Positions 58,370 through 64,000 of a stretch of DNA of 64,000 bases are shown piece after piece. Made by a program: the position numbers and the translations under genes. Below the pieces are notes generated by a model that searched no databases, had not been told where the DNA came from, and saw only the letters and a program-made list of their open reading frames with translations. The number at the start of each line of letters is the position of its first letter. Within the stretch, counting starts at the first letter, position 1. The DNA lies in assembly GCF_050003625.1 (NCBI RefSeq), contig NC_134397.1:68546669-68610668 (forward strand). The letters are read 5' to 3'. This DNA comes from Haematobia irritans (lineage: Eukaryota; Arthropoda; Insecta; Diptera; Muscidae).

Positions 58370-58745
58370 ATTATGGTCCGATAACTTTTGCATGGTTATT
58401 AGAGATCATATACTAACACATCGTACAAAATTTCAACCGGATCGGATGAATCCGCAAGCCAAATCTAGAGGTCGGTTTATATGGAGACTATACATACAAG
58501 TGATCCAATATAGCCCATTTGCAATACCGTGCGACCTACATCAATAACAGCCATTTGTGCCAAGTTTCCAGTCGATAGCTTGTTTCGTTCTGAAGTTACC
58601 GTGATTTCAACAGATGGACGGATAGACATCGCTAGATCGACTCAGAATTTTACCTAGACCCAGAATATATTTACTTTATGGGGTCTTAGATCAATGTTGC
58701 GATTTGTTACAAACGGAATGACAAAGTTAATATACTCCCATCCTA
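58370..58745 (+). mobile_element. H1 3' portion, entered by a SINE at the hairpin
   Basis: TTATGGTCCGATAACTTTTGC, GTCGGTTTATATGGAGAC, CAACAGATGGACGGATAGAC, TTTATGGGGTCTTAGATC and TATACTCCCATCCTATG. The hairpin's second arm continues after the SINE as CATGGTGGAGTGTGTA (59766-59781). Confidence 0.75.
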
Positions 58746-59765
58746 TGCGGAGCCACCGTGGTGCAATGGTTAGCATGCCCGCCTTGCATACACAAGGTCG
58801 TGGGTTCGATTCCTGCTTCGACCGAACACCCAAAAAAAAAAAAAAGTTTTTCAGCGGTGGATTATCCCACCTCAGTAATGCTGGTGAAATTTCTGAGGGT
58901 TTCAAAGCTTCTCTGAGTGGTTTCACTACAATGTGGAACGCCGTTCGGGCTCGGCTATAAAAAGGAGGTCCCTTGTTATTGAGCTAACATGCACTGAAAA
59001 AAATATTGTCGTGAGGCCAAAGATTTCATGTCTTTAAAATACGAATGCAAATTTTGCTTAGTGTAGAAGACGCATTTCTCTAATATAAAGGTTTTTTCCT
59101 TGTCCAAAAGTTGATAAACTTTTCAATGAAGTCGTATTGTCCTTATAATTAAGTGATTTGACTTAAAAATGGGTATCATAACATGAAAGAAAATATGTTT
59201 TGGCTAAGATCAACTTAACTTTAATAATTCAGAAAAAATCTTTAAATTTAATGAAATTGTCTTTAAATTTAAATTTTGCATCTTGACTACAAAGCAAAAA
59301 ATCGTTCAAATAAAGGACATGTTTTTCAACACTTTATTTTAACGACGTTTTTTACTTGAAAAATAGCATAATTTCTACTGGAAGTCGAGTCTTAATTTGG
59401 AAAATAAAGTTGTCGTTAACTCGTTTTTAAAGGTCTTTGATAGCATATGAAGAAAAAAAGCTAAAAAAGCGAAAAATTAAAATTTGCTTCCTAGAAGCAA
59501 GTACACAAAACCCAAATTTAAAAGAGAATTGTGTCTTAAAAGTATCCTTACTTGTAATCTCCGCTTCTTTGGCTCGGAATCACTACCAACATTTTTAAAA
59601 TAAAGACAAAATCTTTGGAACCGGGCATGCTTTTTTTTTCAGTGTGGAATCGGGCAGCGCTAAGATAAAAAAGAGAAGTTCACCAATGTGGTATCACAAT
59701 GGACTGAATAGTCTAAGTAAGCCTGATACATCGGGCTGCCACCTCACATAACCATATAACATAAC
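58746..59765 (+). repeat. tRNA-derived SINE split by a CACTG element
   Basis: Head GGAGCCACCGTGGTGCAATGG, GGTTCGATTCC, a poly(A) bulge, and body to GAGCTAACATG. After the insertion it resumes TGGAATCGGGCAGCGC ... GGGCTGCCACCTCACATAACC. The tail is a degenerate CATAACC form. Confidence 0.88.
58992..59644 (+). mobile_element. CACTG-ended non-autonomous element, complete short form
   Basis: CACTGAAAAAAATATTGTCG ... GGGCATGCTTTTTTTTTCAGTG, 653 bp, inserted in the SINE with TG on both sides. Landmarks are GATTTCATGTCTTTAAAATACG and TTGGCTCGGAATCACTACC; the latter is shared with the long form. No coding capacity. Confidence 0.85.
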
Positions 59766-60036
59766 CATGGTGGAGTGTGTAAAAAGACAGACAATACTAT
59801 CCTGCTGTACAAACTATAGCAAAGGATATGATTGGTTTCCGAAGTAGCGGTAATGACAAGATTGCACGAAGCCACAACTACTGTTTTGCTGGGATTGTGG
59901 ACAAGTCGTTACGTTCATTTTGTGAAAATCTTAAAATTTGGATTAGAAATTAGTTAAATTTTCTTACGTTAGTTTTTCCCATAAAACAGTTTACTTTTTT
60001 CAGTGTTAATATATGGACACATTTCTTTGTACTATT
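59766..60036. other. SLC6 3' flank with MITE end
   Basis: Contains the H1 hairpin remainder, a unique stretch (59800-59930) and a family-T MITE end at about 59950-60007. No AATAAA is seen on the minus strand close to the stop codon. Confidence 0.5.
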
Positions 60037-60180
60037 TTATCGTCTGCCTTTATTTGCCAATATACTTTTAACGATATGTGATTTAGTCTGAATATTTCGG
60101 CGATAAGCTACATATTCCCGGAACAGATCTTTATCAGATGGTCCCCAATATGGAGAAGGTTTAAAAGCATTTCGTAGTTT
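60037..60180 (-). CDS. SLC6 terminal exon
   Basis: Forty-seven codons plus TAA, spliced in phase 0 after acceptor TTCAATTACAG. It encodes the cytosolic tail beginning KLRNAFKPSPYWGPS, where the aromatic-rich FKP...WGP motif is usual at SLC6 C-termini. It is too short to be noticed as an open frame alone. A transposon end (TTTTTTCAGTGTTA, 59994-60007) starts about 30 bp beyond the stop, so the 3' UTR contains or abuts a MITE. Confidence 0.85.
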   Translation of the reverse strand, partial: KLRNAFKPSPYWGPSDKDLFREYVAYRRNIQTKSHIVKSILANKGRR

Positions 60181-61056
60181 CTGTAATTGAAGATATATTT
60201 TTGTCATTGTCTTAATTTAAATCAGGAAATTTGAATTGATTCGAACTTACACTACCAAAACTGTTTCCCTTTTGCTTCAGCACTTCATAGAAAAACCATA
60301 ACGGCAATTGACCCACTCCAATGGCCCATATAGACCAGCCCAAATATTGATACATTATCGGATAATCCATACCTTTATAGGTTAGTGGAGTGTAATTAAC
60401 CAAAGAGTAAATTAGAACACCCAACATAAGGCCAGGAGTTATATAAGTCCAGCAAATACGCCAATACAGGCCAGTTTGTACACCCAACATAAATTCAATA
60501 TCTTCACAAAGACGTTTGGTACCTAATAGAACAATTAAAAAAGAAAAAAAAATTCATAATTTGCAATTATGAATTAATATTAATCTCACCATAAATCCAA
60601 GCAAACGTTATTAGTTCTGCTATAGCCAAGAATAAAGCAATGAAAGAACATCCAAAGAAATCCACTAAATTCAATATGAATTGTCCTCCTGGTGTCAAAT
60701 AGATAATGCCACATATGAATCCTATCACCGATACCAACATCGCCAATATCCAATGGGGTATATGGGGGAAACGATCCTTTATTACTGTCATCACACACGA
60801 GACCATACCAACATTGCTTCCAACACCCAAAACCAGTAGCATAAAAAAGAATAACATTGCAAATAGCTGAGGCATATATTTAAATTTCGCTATAGCTTCC
60901 GGATATGATATGAAAGCTAATCCAGCACCTCCTTTTACCACATTGGCAATATCCGTTGTTTGGGATTCATAGGCCAAATTTCCCAAGATTCCAAATATAA
61001 TGCAACCAGACAGCATGGATGTAAGAGAATCAATACTGGTGATTATCATAACATCT
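60037..61056 (-). CDS. SLC6 sodium:neurotransmitter symporter, 3' three exons (partial)
   Basis: C-terminal part of an SLC6 transporter, a plasma-membrane carrier that couples Na+/Cl- gradients to uptake of an amino acid or amine. The last three exons are visible: 61056-60590, 60522-60251 and 60180-60037. They join in phase through introns of 67 and 70 nt (GTGAG...TTAG, GTAAGT...TTACAG) and end at TAA. They encode about 293 residues covering TM7-TM12. TM7 begins RDVMIITSIDSLTSM, TM8 holds LGVGSNVGMVSC, TM9 contains YLTPGGQFILNLVDFFG, TM10 ends AWIYG, then GTKRLCEDIEFMLG leads into TM11 (YWRICWTYITPGLM) and TM12. The tail KLRNAFKPSPYWGPSDKD is typical of the family. The TM8 GS replaces the DS of monoamine carriers, as in glycine-carrier-like members; the substrate is not determined. 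Upstream exons lie beyond the window, and no disabling change is seen in the visible part. Confidence 0.93.
60251..60522 (-). CDS. SLC6 internal exon (TM11-TM12)
   Basis: Exon of 272 nt: two bases completing Gly, then 90 codons ending GNSFGS before the donor GTAAGT. The acceptor is TCTATTAG|GT. It carries the conserved KRLCEDIEFMLG loop after TM10 and two hydrophobic helices. Reading on past GTAAGT (VSSNQFKFPDLN) is intron. Confidence 0.9.
60590..61056 (-). CDS. SLC6 internal exon (TM7-TM10)
   Basis: Exon of 467 nt: one base completing an Arg codon, 155 codons, then one base of a Gly codon. The acceptor is ...CCATTTTAG before A-GAT-GTT and the donor is TATG|GTGAG. The upstream in-frame stretch starting MQNFGHIQFLKL is intron read-through, because the family homology starts at RDVMII. 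The next upstream exon is not found in the 2.9 kb of repeats to the window edge. Confidence 0.9.
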
Positions 61057-61179
61057 CTAAAATGGATTAAAAAATTAGTTGTATGATTTTGGTTTAATTT
61101 CAAAAATTGTATATGGCCGAAATTTTGCACTGGCCGAATCTAATATGTCATCCAATAAAGGTTGCGTAAATTTAAAAAA

Positions 61180-62333
61180 AAAAACAAGTATAAACGGCCG
61201 TAAGTTCGGCCAGGCCGAGTCTTATGTACCCTCCACCATGGATTGCGTAGAAACTTCTACGAAAGACTGTCATCCACAATCGAATTACTTGGGTTGTGGT
61301 ATCTTAAATCGTTTTCTAAATTGTGAGTTAGTCCATACGTGGTATACATTAGACAAAAAAAGTATGTGTAGGTAAGTCTATAAATAATTACGAATCGATA
61401 TGGACTTTTGCACGGTACGTAGGGAGCCAGAATTGAAATATAGGGGTCGCTTATATGGGGGCTATATACAATTATTGATATGGATCTGAGGTCTATATAT
61501 AATTATAGACCGATATGGACCTAGTTAGGCATGGTTGTTAACGGCCATATACAAGCACAATGTACCAAATTTCAACAGACTCGGATGAAATTTGCTCCTC
61601 CAAGAGGCTCCAAATCCAAATCTCGGGATCGGTTTATATGGGGGCTATATGTGATTATGGACTGATATGGACCACTTTTGGCATGTTTGTTAAATATCAT
61701 ATAGTAAAACCGCGTACCAAATTTCAATCAGATCGGATGAATTTCGCTTCTCCAAAAGGCACCGGAGGTCAAATCTGGGGATCGGTTTCTATGGGTGCTA
61801 TATATAATTATGAACTGATATGAACCAATTCCTGCATGGTTGTTGGATACCATATACTAACATCACGTACCAAATTTCAACCGAATCGGATGAATTTTGC
61901 TCTTCCAAGGGTCTCCGGAGGTCAAATCTGGGGATCGGTTTATATGGGGGCTATATATAATTATGGACCGATTTCGACCAATTTTTGCATGGGAGTTTAA
62001 GGCCATATATTAACACCACTTACCAAATTTCAACTGAATCAGATTAATTTTGGTCTTCCAAGAGGCTCCAGAGGTCAAATCTGGTGATCGGTTTATATGG
62101 GGGCTATATATAATTATGGACCGATGTGGACCAATTTTTGCATGGTTGTTAGAGACCATATACTAACACCATGTACCAAATTTCAGCCGGATCGGATGAA
62201 ATTTGCTTCTCTTAGAGGCCTCGCAAGCCAAATCGGGGGATCGGTTTATATGGGGGCTATATATAATTATGGACCGATGTGGACCAATTTTTGCATGGTT
62301 GTTAGACATGGTGTTTGGTACATGGGGTTAGTG
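61180..62333 (+). mobile_element. H1 element upstream of the SLC6 exons, 3'-truncated
   Basis: AACAAGTATAAACGGCCGTA, TTCGGCCAGGCCGAG, CTCCACCATGGATTGCGTAG, then five or more units of about 153 bp (61635 to 62245). It ends in a disordered ACATGGTGTTTGGTACATGG junction with the next, inverted H1. Confidence 0.8.
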
Positions 62334-63783
62334 TATACCCTCTACCATAGGATGGGGGTATATTAATTTTGTCATTCCGTTTGTAACACATCGAAATATT
62401 GTTCTAAGACCCCATAAAGTATATATATTCTGGGTCGTGGTGAAATTCCGAGTCGATCTAATCATGTCCGTCCGTTCGTCCGCAACAAGCTAACGACTTG
62501 AAACTTGGCATAAGAAGTTGTTATTGATTGGAGCCTCCTATGGAAGCAAATTTCATCCGATCCGGTTGAAATTTGGTACGTGGTGTTAGCATATGGGCTC
62601 TAACAACCATGCAAAAATTGGTCCATATCGGTCCAGATTTGATTTGCGGTGCCTCTTGGAAGAGCAAAATTTATCCGATCCGGTTGAAATTTGGCACGTG
62701 GTGTTAGTATATGGTCTCTAATAACCATGCCAAAATTGGTCCATATCGGTCTATAGTTATATATAGCCGATCGCCAATCACACAAAAATTTATCCATATT
62801 GCCAAAAATAAACTACCAACATTTTATTTCTATAGAAAATGTTGACAAAATTTTATTTCTATAGAAAATTTTGACAAAATTTTATTACGATACAAGTTTT
62901 GTCAAGATTTTATTTCTATAGAAAATTTTGTCAAAATTTTATTCGTATAGAAAATTTTGTCAAAATTTTATTCGTATAGAAAATTTTGTCAAAATTTTAT
63001 TTCTATAGAAAATTTTGTCAAAATTTTATTTCTATAGAAAATTTTGTCAAAATTTTATTTCTATAGGAAATTTTGTCAAAATTTTATTTCTATAGAAAAT
63101 TTTGTCAAAATTTTATTTCTATAGAAAATTTTGACAAAATTTTATTACGATACAAAATTTTTTTAGATTTTATTTCTATAGAAAATTTTGTCAAAATTTT
63201 ATTCGTATAGATAATTTTGTCAAAATTTTATTTCTATTGAAAATTTTGTCAAAATTTTATTTCTATAGAAAATTTTGTCAACATTTTATTCCAATTGAAA
63301 ATTTTGTCATAATTTTATTTCTCTAGAAAATTTTGTCAAAATTTTATTTCTATAGAAAATTTTGTCAAAATTTTATGTCTATAGAAACTTTTTCAAAATT
63401 TTATTTCTATTGGAAATTTTTTCAAAATTTTATTTCTATAGAAAATTTTGTCAAAATTTTATTTCTATAGAAAATTTTGTCAAGATTTTATTTCTATAGA
63501 AACTTTTTCAAAATTTTATTTCTATAGAAAATTTTGTCAAAATTTTATTTCTATAGAAAATTTTGTCAAGATTTTATTTCTATAGAAACTTTTTCAAAAT
63601 TTTATTTCTATAGAAAATTTTGTCAAAATTTTATTTCTATAGAAAATTTTGTCAAAATTTTATTTCTATAGAAAATTTTGTCAAAATTTGATTTCTATAG
63701 AAAATTTTGTCAACATTTTATTTCTATACAAAATTTTGTCATAATTTTATTTCTATAGAAAATTTTGTCAAAATTTTATTTCA
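62334..63783 (-). mobile_element. H1 element, inverted, 5' end replaced
   Basis: 3' hairpin TATACCCTCTACCATAGGATGGGGGTATA, AACACATCGAAATATTG, reduced tail CCGTCCGTTCGTCCG, two units, then the long 29-bp minisatellite in its usual H1 position. The H1 5' module expected after it is absent. Confidence 0.75.
62815..63783. repeat. 29-bp minisatellite, about 33 units
   Basis: TTTCTATAGAAAATTTTGTCAAAATTTTA repeated with a 29-bp period (TTCTATAG at 63001, 63030, 63059 and on). A variant with TCAAGATTTT/AAACTTTTTC forms a repeated higher-order block around 63370-63600. Each unit is close to a palindrome (AAAATTTTGTCAAAATTTT). Confidence 0.95.
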
Positions 63784-63789
63784 TTCGTT

Positions 63790-64000
63790 TTGTTTTGTTA
63801 TTGTTGGTTTTGTTCTTTAAGCATTGTTGTTGTTTTTTGATTTCAGCTTAAAACCATGCATTGACTAAACTGCAAGTGTAGCTTAACCAACAGAGGAAAA
63901 TGTTTGTCAAATTTATTTGGGCAAAGCCCTATAGACTGCAAGATGGTTGGATGGACGCACGTTTCGGAATTACCACATTCTTCATCAGCATCCTCTACTT
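63790..64000 (-). mobile_element. Unidentified retroelement-like repeat carrying a hammerhead motif
   Basis: GC-balanced against the adjoining minisatellite. The minus strand runs from the ribozyme through CAACCATCTTGCAGTC, GGGCTTTGCCCAAATAAATT, GACAAACATTTTCCTC and AGTCAATGCATGG to an AAC-rich tail. It continues beyond the right edge. Penelope-like or retrozyme origin is possible but not shown. Confidence 0.4.
63949..63993 (-). ncRNA. Minimal type I hammerhead ribozyme motif
   Basis: Minus strand: stem I GGATG / CATCC; core CTGATGA (63988-63982); stem II GAAT/ATTC with loop GTGGTA; core GAAA; stem III AC/GT with loop GTGC; cleavage triplet GTC before CATCC (C17 at 63954). All invariant core bases are present. 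The 10.1-11.1 pair next to the core is A-C instead of G-C, so this copy may be weak or inactive. Short stem III is typical of hammerheads in Penelope-like elements and retrozymes. Confidence 0.6.

Noticed and set aside
60567..61130. N-terminal MQNFGHIQFLKLNQNHTT as the start of the transporter
   Set aside because: Homology begins at RDVMII right after a good splice acceptor; the preceding residues are intron translation.

Overview
The window looks like fly intergenic and intronic DNA, most probably from a calyptrate dipteran near Muscidae (Stomoxys, Haematobia or Musca type). This is inferred from the AT-rich background, two fly-sized introns of 67 and 70 nt, and dense layers of short non-autonomous repeats; no species can be named. 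Only one conserved host gene is visible: the 3' part of an SLC6 sodium:neurotransmitter symporter gene on the minus strand (60037-61056, three exons with a stop). Its upstream intron or flank is filled with repeats to the end of the window.

Almost everything else is transposon-derived. Three related families of Helitron/DINE-like elements dominate. H1 has a 5' hairpin TTCGGCCAGGCCGAA and occurs at 11.8, 22.6-24.4, 33.3, 50.2-54.4, 55.6-57.6, 58.4 and 61.2-63.8 kb. H2 has a 5' hairpin GTCGGGCGGGGCCGAC and occurs at 5.7-7.9, 13.0-14.9, 24.4-25.8 and 36.6-39.8 kb. H3 has TTCGGCCGGGCCGAA and occurs at 27.4-28.4, 29.8-33.0 and 39.8-41.7 kb. All three hold an internal tandem array with a unit of about 153 bp carrying TATATGGG(G/A)GCTATA, then a (CAGA/CGGA)n tract and a terminal TATACCC hairpin. 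H1 also carries a 29-bp minisatellite of variable length. One 1.41-kb H2 copy is present twice with no difference seen.

Coding remnants of mobile elements are all broken. They are an RNase H-bearing non-LTR retrotransposon cut at its reverse-transcriptase YADD motif (0.25-1.8 kb) with an inverted fragment beside it; a mariner N-terminus (21.6 kb); two other mariner-like pieces (33.05 and 34.5 kb); a DD37E-type element (46.7 kb); a rosa-like DD41D element (48.1 kb); and a Tc1-like DD34E element (54.5 kb). A tRNA-derived SINE occurs six or more times, one copy with a clear 14-bp target duplication and a CCTAA tail.

Non-autonomous DNA elements give the most unusual signals. A roughly 0.9-kb element with TA target duplications carries two divergent tRNA-like modules (three copies, 13.5-18.8 kb). 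A CACTG-ended family has 2-bp TG duplications in two independent sites. There is a 437-bp near-palindrome at 42.6 kb and a 235-bp MITE with perfect 26-bp ends at 5.84 kb. At the right edge, the minus strand contains a sequence that folds as a minimal type I hammerhead ribozyme (63949-63993). The remaining stretches (2.6-3.9, 8.8-11.5, 16.3-17.9, 20.3-21.5, 35.0-36.3, 44.5-45.5 and 48.9-50.2 kb) are mostly AT-rich, with no gene I can recognise.
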